The position numbers and the translations under genes are program-made. The notes under the pieces are model-generated. The model saw only the letters and a list, made by a program, of their open reading frames with translations, ran no database searches and was not told where the DNA came from. Shown piece after piece: positions 1-7,452 of a stretch of 39,392 nt of DNA. The DNA is from GCA-2746795 sp964643965 (lineage in GTDB: Bacteria > Chloroflexota > Anaerolineae > Promineifilales > Promineifilaceae), in the NCBI GenBank assembly GCA_964643965.1, contig CAZXVH010000037.1, positions 1-39,392 of the forward strand. The letters run 5' to 3'. Numbering within the stretch: the stretch's first letter is position 1; each line of letters begins with the position of its first letter.

Positions 1-2
1 GC

Positions 3-9
3 GTTGGGA
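3..9 (+). other. Possible attC right-core half-site at the window edge
   Basis: The window opens with GC followed by GTTGGGA. This resembles the GTTRRR right core that marks the junction between integron cassettes, with an A where the consensus has a pyrimidine. It lies 44 bases before a start codon, and a fuller attC-like structure lies downstream of that gene, so the two could bound one cassette. The left part of any site is outside the window, so this is weak on its own. Confidence 0.2.
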
Positions 10-52
10 CAGCTTGCGCTAAGCCTCGTTAAACCTCTAAGGGAATTAAACC

Positions 53-3000
53 ATGAAAAGATTTAAGGTACACTTGGTAATAAAAGCTGAATTTTTTGTC
101 TTGCTAAGTATCATTGTGTTCACACCTTTTTTTATATCTAGAAGTGTATCTGTAAATGCAAGTATTCAAAGGGGTAATTCGCCATGGTTAAGCTTAGATG
201 AATTGGGTCTGGCTTCCAAAAGTAACAGGTTAAGTGTTGCACATGTCACCACCACTGGCACAACTGATCGCGTCTCCATATCATCTGATGGGACACAGGG
301 GAATTATAGTTCCGCGAGGGGTTCCATTTCCGGTGACGGCCGTTACGTGGCTTTCGAATCTTCAGCCAACACTCTGGTTAGCGATGATACGAACAACAAA
401 ATTGATGTTTTTGTTCACGATCATCAGACAGGACAAACCAGTCGTATCTCCATTGCTTCCGATGGAACCCAAGGGAATGATACTTCCACCCGTTCTTCTA
501 TTTCTGTCGATGGTCGTTATGTTACATTTGATTCTGATGCTAGCAACCTGGTTAGCGATGACACAAATAATAGAAGCGATGTCTTTGTCTATGACCGCCA
601 GACAGGACAGACTAGCCGCATCTCTATTACTTCTGATGGAACTCAAGGGGACAATAGTTCTTGGAGTCCTTCTATATCTGCGGATGGTCGTTATGTGGCT
701 TTCGAGTCTACTGCTTGGTTAGTTGACTGTAGTGGCGGGGGGTATTGCGGTGGTATCCATATTTTTGTTCACGATCGGCAGACAAGTCAAACCACCCGCA
801 TTTCTGTCGCTTCTGATGGAACAGAAGGAGGTAGTAGCTCTTCTCTGTATACTTCCAATTCTATCTCCAACGATGGTCGTTATGTAGCTTTTAGTTCTGA
901 CGCCGACAACTTAATTAGTGGTGATACAAACTTCGATGTAGATATCTTTGTCCACGACCAAGAAACTGGACAAACTACTCGCGTCTCTATTGCTTCTGAT
1001 GGAATCCAAGGGAATGGTGATTCTATGTATCCCTCTGTTTCAGCCGATGGTCGTTATATTGCTTTTCACTCTGATGCAAGCAACCTGGTTAGCGGCGACA
1101 CAAATAACAGAAGCGACATCTTTGTCTATGACCGCCAAACAGGACAGACCAACCGTATTTCAGTAACTTCTGATGGGAATCAAGGGAATGGTGATTCTGT
1201 GTATCCCTCTATATCAGCCGACGGTCGTTATATTGCTTTTCACTCTGATGCAAGCAATCTAGTCAGTGAAGACACGAATGGTGAAAGTGACGTCTTTGTC
1301 CATGATCGGCAGACAGGGCAGACAACCCGCGTTTCCGTTGCATCTGATGGCACACAAGGAAATGATGGGGCTGGTAATCCAGCAATTTCCACCGATGGTC
1401 GTTATGTTGCCTTTAGTTCTAACGCTGACAACTTGGTAATTGGTGATACCAACGGTGTAGGCGACATCTTTGTCCATGACCGAGGAATAGGTAGTGGTAC
1501 TGCCATAGATGACTTAACCTCAAAACCAGAAAATAGTGGGGAAATCAAACTTAGCTGGACGACTCCAAGCGATCCAGATATCGCAGAGTTTGATATTCGT
1601 TATAGCAACACCCCAATCAATGAAAGCAACTGGGACAGCGCCATTCAAGTAAGTGGTGAACCAACCCCAGTTCCGGGCAGTGCCCATTCGATGACCCTGT
1701 CTTTAATAACAGGTAGGCGCTGGTATTTTGGACTAAAAATAATAGATGCCCAAGGGATTCCTTCTCCATTATCAAACGTGCCTTCAATACTTGATACTGG
1801 TTTCCGTTCAAAACCCGATGGGTATAACTTTGAAAATACGTTCTTTCCAAATCCATTAGATTTTACAATAGGAGAAGGGATGGTAAGAATGTTCGGGGAA
1901 GATGCCGTATGCAATAGCGTTCATTTTAATTTCTGCATCCCTAAAAAAACGGCTTTGGATTGGTGGAGAGATATAGTAGATACTAACTTGGGGGAAATTA
2001 TTGAAGGGGAAGGTCGTTGTTTTGGGATGGCCTCAACAAGCCTTCGTTTTTTTGCAGGATTGGATGAGCCAGCTAATTATCAACCGGGCGCAACTAACAC
2101 ATATGCTCTTTCCAAAAGTAATGCCAGAGAAAACATAATCTATTATCAAATATCTCAATTGGCTAATCCGGTCAGCAGAGAGATAAATGCATCACAAAAT
2201 AAATTACCATCAGTCATTTTGGCTGAATTAGTTGAGAACATGAGTCATGAAATCAACGACCTAAGTCAGATCTTCTTTTCCCATCCAAGTTCAGGAAGTC
2301 ACGGGGTAAGCACATTTGCGATAGAAGAAAAACCAAGCGGAGAGTTTTGGGTCTATGTCTATGATAATAACCATCCAGATGATGATAACCGATACATCAT
2401 TATCAATCCCAGTGCCAATACTTGGAGCTATGATTTGGGCGGAAGCTTTAGCATATGGCATGGTGGAGAAGGAACAAATAACCCCAATAGCATAGGCATT
2501 GTCCCAAACTCAGTGAACAATGTACCAGATGGAGGTTATGAGTGCCCATTTTGTGATGAGGCATCCTCGGCAAGAAACCAGTCAGTTCAGGCAGCGACAA
2601 AAAGTACGGTTCTGTTGAATGGCAGCGGGCATTTATTAATCACCAATTCAACTGGGCAACGCATCGGTTATGAAGGCGAAATATTTATCAATGAGATTGC
2701 TGGTGCCTTTGGGAATACTATCATAGATGGTAGTGGTATACCGCATGAACCCATCTACAACCTGCCGCTAGAAGACAATTACACTATTTTACTTGATGGA
2801 GAAACGATAACTGAAACGACTGAAGTCTCCGTGTCAAAATTTGGGCCAGGATATGCCGTATCACTAGATAATGTAAACCTCAATCCAAATGATACCGACC
2901 AGATGATGATTTCATCAGATGGGAAACAGATTGTATTTGCGGCAACTGCTGAAAAGCAGGCAGATTTGGGAGTAGCTCTGGATGGTACAGAAGAAAGCAG

Positions 3001-3337
3001 CAAGTATGAACTACAAAATGTAGATATTGGAGCGGGAAAAGAAATATCATTGACGGTAAACAGCAATACAACTGAGTTAGTATTCGAGACTGGCGATAAC
3101 AGTGGAGAATACAACCTGATAGTAGAAGTTGCAAACGGGACAGGGGAACATAGTTTCATGCACTCAAATATAATAATTCATTCAACAGACAGCCATTACA
3201 TAAGATATGGAGACTGGGACGGGGAAGGAGAAATGGAAATTTGCGTGGATGAAGGAAGTACAGGACAAATAGATTCTTGCACTATGTTAGAAAATGAAAT
3301 AAACAAAATCTATTTGCCAATAATAATTAAGAATTGA
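53..3337 (+). CDS. Secreted seven-bladed PD40/TolB-like propeller with FnIII and papain-like domain
   Basis: A 1094-aa exported protein. Residues 1-37 form a signal peptide with a hydrophobic core at about 15-28. Residues about 73-480 hold seven repeats of about 57 aa with the pattern RxSxxSDGTQGN, DGRYVAFxS, DxFVxDRQTGQT, as expected of a TolB/PD40 beta-propeller. A fibronectin type III-like segment follows at about 488-585. Residues about 600-830 contain GEGRCFGMA with Cys656, GSHGVSTF with His750 and YDNN with Asp771, an order like the Cys-His-Asp/Asn triad of papain-fold enzymes; this triad is my inference. The last residues, KIYLPIIIKN, match a C-terminal tail I recall from Chloroflexi exoproteins. 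The start is ATG with AAGGGA upstream. The gene is more AT-rich than the rest of the window. Substrate and role are unknown. Confidence 0.9.
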   Translation: MKRFKVHLVIKAEFFVLLSIIVFTPFFISRSVSVNASIQRGNSPWLSLDELGLASKSNRLSVAHVTTTGTTDRVSISSDGTQGNYSSARGSISGDGRYVAFESSANTLVSDDTNNKIDVFVHDHQTGQTSRISIASDGTQGNDTSTRSSISVDGRYVTFDSDASNLVSDDTNNRSDVFVYDRQTGQTSRISITSDGTQGDNSSWSPSISADGRYVAFESTAWLVDCSGGGYCGGIHIFVHDRQTSQTTRISVASDGTEGGSSSSLYTSNSISNDGRYVAFSSDADNLISGDTNFDVDIFVHDQETGQTTRVSIASDGIQGNGDSMYPSVSADGRYIAFHSDASNLVSGDTNNRSDIFVYDRQTGQTNRISVTSDGNQGNGDSVYPSISADGRYIAFHSDASNLVSEDTNGESDVFVHDRQTGQTTRVSVASDGTQGNDGAGNPAISTDGRYVAFSSNADNLVIGDTNGVGDIFVHDRGIGSGTAIDDLTSKPENSGEIKLSWTTPSDPDIAEFDIRYSNTPINESNWDSAIQVSGEPTPVPGSAHSMTLSLITGRRWYFGLKIIDAQGIPSPLSNVPSILDTGFRSKPDGYNFENTFFPNPLDFTIGEGMVRMFGEDAVCNSVHFNFCIPKKTALDWWRDIVDTNLGEIIEGEGRCFGMASTSLRFFAGLDEPANYQPGATNTYALSKSNARENIIYYQISQLANPVSREINASQNKLPSVILAELVENMSHEINDLSQIFFSHPSSGSHGVSTFAIEEKPSGEFWVYVYDNNHPDDDNRYIIINPSANTWSYDLGGSFSIWHGGEGTNNPNSIGIVPNSVNNVPDGGYECPFCDEASSARNQSVQAATKSTVLLNGSGHLLITNSTGQRIGYEGEIFINEIAGAFGNTIIDGSGIPHEPIYNLPLEDNYTILLDGETITETTEVSVSKFGPGYAVSLDNVNLNPNDTDQMMISSDGKQIVFAATAEKQADLGVALDGTEESSKYELQNVDIGAGKEISLTVNSNTTELVFETGDNSGEYNLIVEVANGTGEHSFMHSNIIIHSTDSHYIRYGDWDGEGEMEICVDEGSTGQIDSCTMLENEINKIYLPIIIKN

Positions 3338-3513
3338 GACGGTTCCACTTTGCATAGAAGTCAGTATTTGCCAGAGCATTGGTGGGATGTAAAGTTTGCC
3401 CGTTTCACGCCATAAATTGCCAACGCATACCGCCAATGCACAGGTTTTGTGTTGTGTCAAAGCCTTTAGTTATTGTTAGTCGGGCTGGCTAGGCTAGGTT
3501 TTGGTCAAAAGCT

Positions 3514-3623
3514 GCCCAACATCGCTTCCACGCAGACTGGCGAGATCGATCTTTTTTGGAACTATTTGGTGAATGGCCGAGTTGTTGGCTCACCCTCGCC
3601 AACCGGTGAAGCAAGCGTTAGGG
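3514..3623 (+). other. Candidate integron attC recombination site
   Basis: GCCCAAC (3514-3520, fitting RYYYAAC) and GTTAGGG (3617-3623, fitting GTTRRR) could be the outer R'' and R' boxes, with one internal mismatch. Inside them, GCTTCCAC (3524-3531) pairs with GTGAAGC (3606-3612) if one C is left unpaired. This reproduces the extrahelical base of attC inner arms, on the expected L'' side. A further stem GGCGAG/CTCGCC (3539-3544 and 3595-3600) closes a 50-nt loop. Total length is 110 bp. No integrase gene is visible and no second full site was found, so it stays a candidate. Confidence 0.4.
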
Positions 3624-3684
3624 TGGATTCGTCGTTGCAATGCATCTTAATACTCTGAGCCAGCCCCCTAGCAGTGAACTGTGT

Positions 3685-4640
3685 GAGTAACGGCCGTTAC
3701 CACCCCAAGATTTAAGATTTTCCGCTGAGCTTTTGTGTAGAAACGGCCGTTTCGTTTGCCAGCGCTAAATTATGAGGGTAACGGTCGTTCCCGCCCCAAG
3801 ATTTAAGATTTTCCGCTGGGCTTTTGCATGAGAACGGCCGTTTTGTTTGCCAGCGCTAAACTGTGAGGATAACGGCCGTTATTGGCTACATGGATTTGGA
3901 ATGGAACGGATTGCGTCGCTCGACGAACACTTTGGACATAGGCAGATTGGTAACGGCCGTTTTGGTTGCCAGTGCTAAATTATGAGGATAACGGCCGTTA
4001 CCACCCCAAGATTTAAGATTTTCCGCTGAGCTTTTNNNNNNNNNNNNNNNNNNNNNNNNNNNNNNNNNNNNNNNNNNNNNNNNNNNNNNNNNNNNNNNNN
4101 NNNNNNNNNNNNNNNNNNNNNNNNNNNNNNNNNNNAGATTTAAGATTTTCCGCTGAGCTTTTGTGTAGAAACGGCCGTTTTGTTTGCCAGCGCTAAACTA
4201 TGAGGATAACGGCCGTTACCACCCCAAGATTTAAGATTTTCCGCTGAGCTTTTGTGTAGAAACGGCCGTTTTGTTTGCCAGTGCTAAATTATGAGGATAA
4301 CGGCCGTTATTGGCTACATGGATTTGGAATGGAACGGATTGCGTCGCTCGGCAAACACTTTGGACATAGGCAGATTGGTAACGGCCGTTCCCACCCCAAG
4401 ATTTTAGGTTTGCCGCTGAGTTTTTGTGTGGAAACGGCCGTTTCGTTTGTCAGCACTAAATTATGAGGGTAACGGCCGTTATTGGCTACATGGATTTGGA
4501 ATGGAACGGATTGCGTCGCTCGACGAACACTTTGGACATAGGCAGATTGGTAACGGCCGTTTTGTTTGCCAGCGCTAAACTGTGAGGATAACGGCCGTTA
4601 CCGCCCCAAGATTCAAGATTTTCCAAAGTATAAAAGTGAA
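3685..4640. repeat. Main modular AACGGCCGTT repeat array
   Basis: No gene is credible here. The block alternates the palindrome AACGGCCGTT with three recurring spacers. S1 (about 43 nt) contains CACCCCAAGATTTAAGATTT and CCGCTGAGCTTTTG. S2 (about 28 nt) contains TTTGCCAGCGCTAAA and ATGAGGAT. S3 (about 70 nt) contains GGCTACATGGATTTGG and ACTTTGGACATAGGCAG. S2 follows either S1 or S3, so the order is palindrome, S1 or S3, palindrome, S2, repeated. By eye there are at least 14 exact palindromes (for example at 3689, 3742, 3833, 3871, 3952, 4208, 4261, 4299 and 4471) and one AACGGTCGTT variant at 3780. S3 copies lie at about 3881, 4309 and 4481. An assembly gap falls in the middle, as expected of collapsed repeats. 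Confidence 0.95.
4036..4135. other. Assembly gap of 100 N
   Basis: Exactly 100 N lie inside spacer S1 of the repeat array. Both sides carry the same S1 sequence, so the true number of repeat units is unknown. Confidence 0.99.
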
Positions 4641-4663
4641 CTCGAATTAGATTAATTGTGGTA

Positions 4664-4672
4664 TGCTATAAA
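4664..4672 (+). promoter_or_regulatory. Possible extended -10 element for the AF2212-like/protease operon
   Basis: TG at 4664-4665, one base, then TATAAA at 4667-4672 fits an extended -10. No good -35 is visible. A short dyad, CACTGGTTAGTG, lies further downstream before the ribosome binding site. Proposed by eye only. Confidence 0.35.
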
Positions 4673-4752
4673 AGAGTAACGATGGGGAAATGTCCTAATG
4701 TAATCAGTAAAAACACACTGGTTAGTGAAACCAATAAACCGTGAGGTGCATA

Positions 4753-4968
4753 ATGCAAGTAACAACTTTTGAAGGTGTTATCGAGAACGGCAAAATACGG
4801 CTAAAAACAAACATTAACTTGCCAGAAAAAATGAAAGTTTACGTAATTATCCCTGATTTTGAGACCAAAAAGGTAGCTCACGTTTATAGCCCTCGTCTTG
4901 TGCATCCTGAACAAGCTATTGATTTCCAAAAAGAAGTTATTGAGGAATCACCCAATGCCGATGTATGA
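4753..4968 (+). CDS. AF2212-like (DUF104-type) antitoxin-family protein
   Basis: A 71-aa protein starting QVTTFEGVIENGKIRLK, with LPEKMKVYVIIPD next. This is the short beta-rich opening of AF2212-like/DUF104 proteins, which usually act as antitoxins or operon partners of PIN toxins. The ATG at 4753 was chosen because GAGGTG lies just upstream; an in-frame GTG at 4741 is possible. The C-terminus is acidic and probably flexible. The stop overlaps the start of a retropepsin-like protease gene, so the two are almost certainly one operon. That partner is unusual, because a toxin RNase is expected in this position. Confidence 0.8.
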   Translation: MQVTTFEGVIENGKIRLKTNINLPEKMKVYVIIPDFETKKVAHVYSPRLVHPEQAIDFQKEVIEESPNADV

Positions 4969-5344
4969 TGACAGCTTGTTTGATCCGCCTGCGCCGCTGG
5001 CACGAGTGACTTTCCGTAATCCCGAGAATGCTGATATTGTATTTGATGTGCTAATGTTGCTAGACTCTGGTGCAGATGTTACTTTGATTCCAGCAGCATC
5101 AATAAATCAACTGGATTTGACTGCCAATGCAGATGAAACTTACGAGTTAATGGGTTTTGATGGCAGTACAAGTATCGCCTCTGTCATCCGTCTAGAAATG
5201 CTCTTTATGAAAAAAACTTTCAGAGGGCGTTTTTTGATTATTGATCAAGAATGGGGTGTTATTGGGAGGGATATTCTAAACCTTGTGGCCTTGGTACTGG
5301 ATGGCCCAAACTTAACTTGGCATGAACAACGCCGCAGTCGCTAA
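4955..5344 (+). CDS. Retropepsin-like (clan AA) aspartic protease
   Basis: A single-domain protein of 129 aa. VLMLLDSGADVTLIP (about residues 32-46) holds the D-S-G catalytic motif (Asp37) followed by the A-D-V-T-L-I-P run typical of retroviral-type aspartic proteases. GVIGRDIL (101-108) matches the hydrophobic-Gly motif near the C-terminus of the fold. Such half-pepsin proteins work as homodimers with one Asp from each subunit; dimerisation is inferred. No signal peptide is seen, so a cytoplasmic site is likely. The start was placed at 4955, overlapping the previous gene by 14 bases; ATG at 4961 is an alternative. The natural substrate is unknown; the overlapping AF2212-like protein is an obvious candidate. 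Confidence 0.8.
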   Translation: MPMYDDSLFDPPAPLARVTFRNPENADIVFDVLMLLDSGADVTLIPAASINQLDLTANADETYELMGFDGSTSIASVIRLEMLFMKKTFRGRFLIIDQEWGVIGRDILNLVALVLDGPNLTWHEQRRSR

Positions 5345-5388
5345 AATCCATCGCCAAAAAATCCCTCAAAATATAAATTCCATGTTTC

Positions 5389-5491
5389 AAACGGCCGTTT
5401 CGTTTGTCAGCGCTAAATGATGGGGGTAACGGCCGTTCCCGCCCCAAGATTCAAGATTTGCCGCTGAGTTTTTGTATGGAAACGGCCGTTT
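5389..5491. repeat. AACGGCCGTT repeat block
   Basis: Exact palindromes lie at 5390, 5428 and 5481, separated by one S2 spacer (TTTGTCAGCGCTAAA, GGGGGT) and one S1 spacer (CGCCCCAAGATTCAAGATTTGCC). The block fills most of the gap between the protease gene and the next TA module. Confidence 0.9.
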
Positions 5492-5554
5492 CCAAAAATA
5501 GTACACCCAATGGACCACAAAAAAGAAATCTGCGCCAACAAAACATAAGCTTCA

Positions 5555-5563
5555 TGGTAAAAT
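5555..5563 (+). promoter_or_regulatory. Possible extended -10 for the PIN module
   Basis: TGG followed by TAAAAT (5558-5563) fits an extended -10 element. Transcription would begin near 5570, leaving a leader of about 25 nt that includes AGGAGG at 5582-5587. No clear -35 is seen. Confidence 0.4.
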
Positions 5564-5594
5564 GGAGAAAAATTATACAATAGGAGGCATCACC

Positions 5595-5831
5595 ATGTTA
5601 GCTGATGTTCAAGCTTTTGAAAGCATTTTGACACAAGTAAATCAATTATCACCAGAGTATCGTTTGAGGCTTATCCAGCATGTAACAGCATCCTTGTTGC
5701 CTTTTCCTCAACAACAACAACAATCAAAACCTTTGCAGTTTGGAAAATACAAGGGCGAGCGTATGTCCACCTTAGCAGACTTTGCCATTGCTGTATGGCA
5801 TCCAACAGACGACGAATTCAATGGCAAATAA
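5595..5831 (+). CDS. Putative antitoxin of a PIN-toxin module
   Basis: A 78-aa protein with a helical N-terminal half (SILTQVNQLSPEYRLRLIQHV), a glutamine-rich linker (QQQQQ, about residues 43-47) and a C-terminal part (KYKGERMSTLADFAIAVWHPTDDEFNGK) of the kind that wraps a PIN partner. It is not assigned to a named family here. The ATG at 5595 has a perfect AGGAGG eight bases upstream and is preferred to the upstream in-frame ATG at 5562. The last 11 bases overlap the PIN gene, a classical antitoxin-first TA layout. Confidence 0.75.
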   Translation: MLADVQAFESILTQVNQLSPEYRLRLIQHVTASLLPFPQQQQQSKPLQFGKYKGERMSTLADFAIAVWHPTDDEFNGK

Positions 5832-6171
5832 ATTCATTCTTGATACACACGCCTTGGTATGGTACTTGGAAGGAAACCCAAAACTGGGGCAGCAAGCCAA
5901 AATTATAATGGGAGCGGCTGACAGTTTAATGGTCTTGCCTCTGATTGCTGTAGCGGAAGTTACTTTTCTCATCGAACGTGGACGCATTGGAATTCCATCT
6001 GTATCAGATTTATTCAAGGATATATTTGAGGACAACCGAATTGAGATTCTCCCATTAACCTGGGATATTTTCGAGCGCAGTTTGACTGCGGAAGGCTTGC
6101 GCATTCCCGAACTACATGACCGATTTATTGTCAGTACCGGGCTTCATTTGCAAGATTTGGAGACTCTGTAG
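5821..6171 (+). CDS. PIN-domain toxin (VapC-type), frameshifted near its 3' end
   Basis: The open frame encodes 116 aa starting MANKFILDTHALVWYLEG, with the first PIN acidic residue in LDTH. VAEVTFLIERGRIGIP carries a further conserved Glu, and LHDRFIVSTGLHL a further Asp. PIN proteins are Mg-dependent RNases that cleave tRNA or other RNA. The frame stops at TAG 6169-6171, but the missing end of the domain is intact in the next frame up to 6230 (see separate entry). One missing base at about 6165 explains this. The gene is therefore either recently inactivated or carries a sequence error; repaired, it would be 136 aa, a normal length. It overlaps its antitoxin by 11 bases. Confidence 0.8.
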   Translation: MANKFILDTHALVWYLEGNPKLGQQAKIIMGAADSLMVLPLIAVAEVTFLIERGRIGIPSVSDLFKDIFEDNRIEILPLTWDIFERSLTAEGLRIPELHDRFIVSTGLHLQDLETL

Positions 6172-6230
6172 AGATCATCACAAGAGATCAAGCAATTACT
6201 GATGCCGGTGTTCTGCCGGTTATTTGGTGA
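6162..6230 (+). other. Out-of-frame C-terminal end of the PIN toxin
   Basis: Read in the frame of 6162, this gives V-E-I-I-T-R-D-Q-A-I-T-D-A-G-V-L-P-V-I-W and a TGA at 6228-6230. I-I-T-R-D is the last conserved PIN motif, and its Asp is needed for metal binding in active enzymes. The VIW ending is typical of this PIN subfamily. One inserted base just before 6166 joins it to the upstream frame. Confidence 0.8.
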
Positions 6231-6249
6231 TTTGGGCTGGATTTTTGAC

Positions 6250-6533
6250 AAACGGTCGTTTTGCTTGCCATCGCTAAATTGTGAGGGTAACGGCCGTTTC
6301 CACCCAAGATTTAAGATTTGCCGTTGAGCTTTTGCATGAAAACGGCCGTTCCCGCCCCAAGATTTAAGATGTGCCGCTGAGTTTTTGTAGGGAAACGGCC
6401 GTTTCATTTGCCAGCGCTAAACTGTGAGGGAAACGGCCGTTCCCGCCCCACCAATTAAACGCAAATAATTGAAAGGAAAACGGCCGTTTGTCACCTCATT
6501 CTTCAACGCAAATTGATAGGGGAACGGCCGTTT
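6250..6533. repeat. AACGGCCGTT repeat block
   Basis: Exact palindromes lie at 6289, 6341, 6394, 6432, 6479 and 6523, with an AACGGTCGTT variant at 6251. Spacers are S2- and S1-like near the start and diverge after 6441, where CAATTAAACGCAAATAATTG and AACGCAAATTGATAGG appear instead. This fills the gap between the PIN gene and the next module. Confidence 0.9.
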
Positions 6534-6535
6534 TC

Positions 6536-6544
6536 TGCTATACT
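6536..6544 (+). promoter_or_regulatory. Extended -10 promoter for the small ORF/UPF0175 operon
   Basis: TGC followed by TATACT (6539-6544) is an extended -10 element. TTGATA at 6513-6518 could be a -35, although a 20-base spacer is long. The predicted transcript start falls at or next to the ATG at 6551, so the first message would have no leader. The spacer region contains one AACGGCCGTT. Confidence 0.5.
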
Positions 6545-6550
6545 TTTACG

Positions 6551-6643
6551 ATGAAAATCAGGGAAGCTTTAATCAATGCCATGGAAAAAGCGGATTGTAG
6601 ACTATCGGTAATTAATGATATGCTAAAAGAAAAAGGAGAGTAG
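6551..6643 (+). CDS. Possible 30-aa leaderless small protein
   Basis: A 30-codon frame (MKIREALINAMEKADC..., ending KEKGE) starts 6 bases after a good extended -10 box and stops 7 bases before the UPF0175 gene. Its last codons contain the ribosome binding site for that gene (AAAGGAGAG). It may be a real small protein, a translated leader that couples translation to the antitoxin, or the remnant of a larger gene. No homologue is recognised. Confidence 0.4.
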   Translation: MKIREALINAMEKADCRLSVINDMLKEKGE

Positions 6644-6650
6644 TGCGACT

Positions 6651-6902
6651 ATGAAAACTACAATTACGGTGCCGAATGAATTTTTGTTAGCGACGCGTAT
6701 GACAACTGAAGAAATCCAACTGGAACTAGCTATTAGTCTGTTTCAACAAGAAAAACTCTCCTTTGGGAAAGCGCGTGAGTTAGCAGGTTTAGATTTTTGG
6801 ACATTTCAACAAATCCTCGGCAGTCGTGGCATTGCGCCGCATTACGATGTCGCCGAGCTTCATGAAGATTTGGCTACAATTGAGAGACTACAACAGAAAT
6901 GA
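6651..6902 (+). CDS. UPF0175-family antitoxin
   Basis: An 83-aa protein. KLSFGKARELAGLDFWTFQQILGSRGIAPHYDVAELHEDL (about residues 38-77) is the UPF0175 signature: a small helix-turn-helix-like region, then the G-x-R-G-I-x-x-x-Y-D motif and an acidic tail. Members commonly precede DUF3368 PIN-like toxins, and the next gene here is one. The two overlap by four bases (ATGA), which implies translational coupling. The protein probably neutralises the toxin and represses its own promoter, by analogy with other antitoxins. Confidence 0.85.
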   Translation: MKTTITVPNEFLLATRMTTEEIQLELAISLFQQEKLSFGKARELAGLDFWTFQQILGSRGIAPHYDVAELHEDLATIERLQQK

Positions 6903-7390
6903 TTGTTGTGAGCGATACTTCAGTTCTGGTCAATTTGGCTTGGCTTAACCGACTGGATATTTTGCCAGCATTGTATGGAGAGGTGATTATTCCCACTGTC
7001 GTGTGGGAAGAGATTGTCGTTTTAGGTGTTGGCAAAGTCGGCTCGCAGGAAATCGCGCAGGCTACATGGATCCAACGAAAAAGCCCCCAAAATAAAGACT
7101 TGATCGATTCTTTACGTCAAACATTAGATGGTGGAGAAGCTCAAGGCATTGCATTAGCTTTAGAATTAGGAGCAGACTTACTTCTTATCGATGGGCGTCT
7201 GGGACGCATGACAGCCAAGTATTTTAACATTGAAATCATTGGTCTTCTGGGTATTCTGATTCAGGCAAAACAAGAGGGGCTTATTGAGAAAGTAAAACCA
7301 TTAGTCGATCAACTGCGTTTTGAAATTGGTTTTCGCATATCATCACAGTTATACCAAGAAGTATTGCATCTAGCTCAGGAATTATCATAG
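6899..7390 (+). CDS. DUF3368 PIN-like toxin
   Basis: A 163-aa protein starting IVVSDTSVLVNLAWLNRLDIL, with the first PIN aspartate at position 6. VIIPTVVWEEI holds the conserved Glu, DGGEAQGIALALELGADLLLIDGRLGR holds the middle acidic motif and the I-D-G-R segment, and IEIIGLLGILIQAKQEGLI is the DUF3368 hallmark. It is likely an RNase toxin paired with the overlapping UPF0175 gene. Length and motifs appear complete, so it could be active. Confidence 0.85.
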   Translation: MIVVSDTSVLVNLAWLNRLDILPALYGEVIIPTVVWEEIVVLGVGKVGSQEIAQATWIQRKSPQNKDLIDSLRQTLDGGEAQGIALALELGADLLLIDGRLGRMTAKYFNIEIIGLLGILIQAKQEGLIEKVKPLVDQLRFEIGFRISSQLYQEVLHLAQELS

Positions 7391-7452
7391 ACTTTGAACC
7401 AAAAGCGCGTCAGGCCTTAACTACACTGTATTCGTCAGGGCTAAATTGAAAG

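Noticed and set aside
362..1477. Frames within the propeller gene on both strands
   Set aside because: They mirror the DNA-level blade repeats of the real gene and disappear where the repeats end.
3473..4466. Open frames of 61 and 63 codons inside the attC candidate and repeat array
   Set aside because: They consist of repeat or stem sequence, have no ribosome site and no recognisable protein features.
3685..4640. CRISPR array
   Set aside because: Regularly spaced palindromes look CRISPR-like at first, but the spacers themselves repeat (S1, S2, S3), the repeat is only 10 bp, and no cas gene is present.
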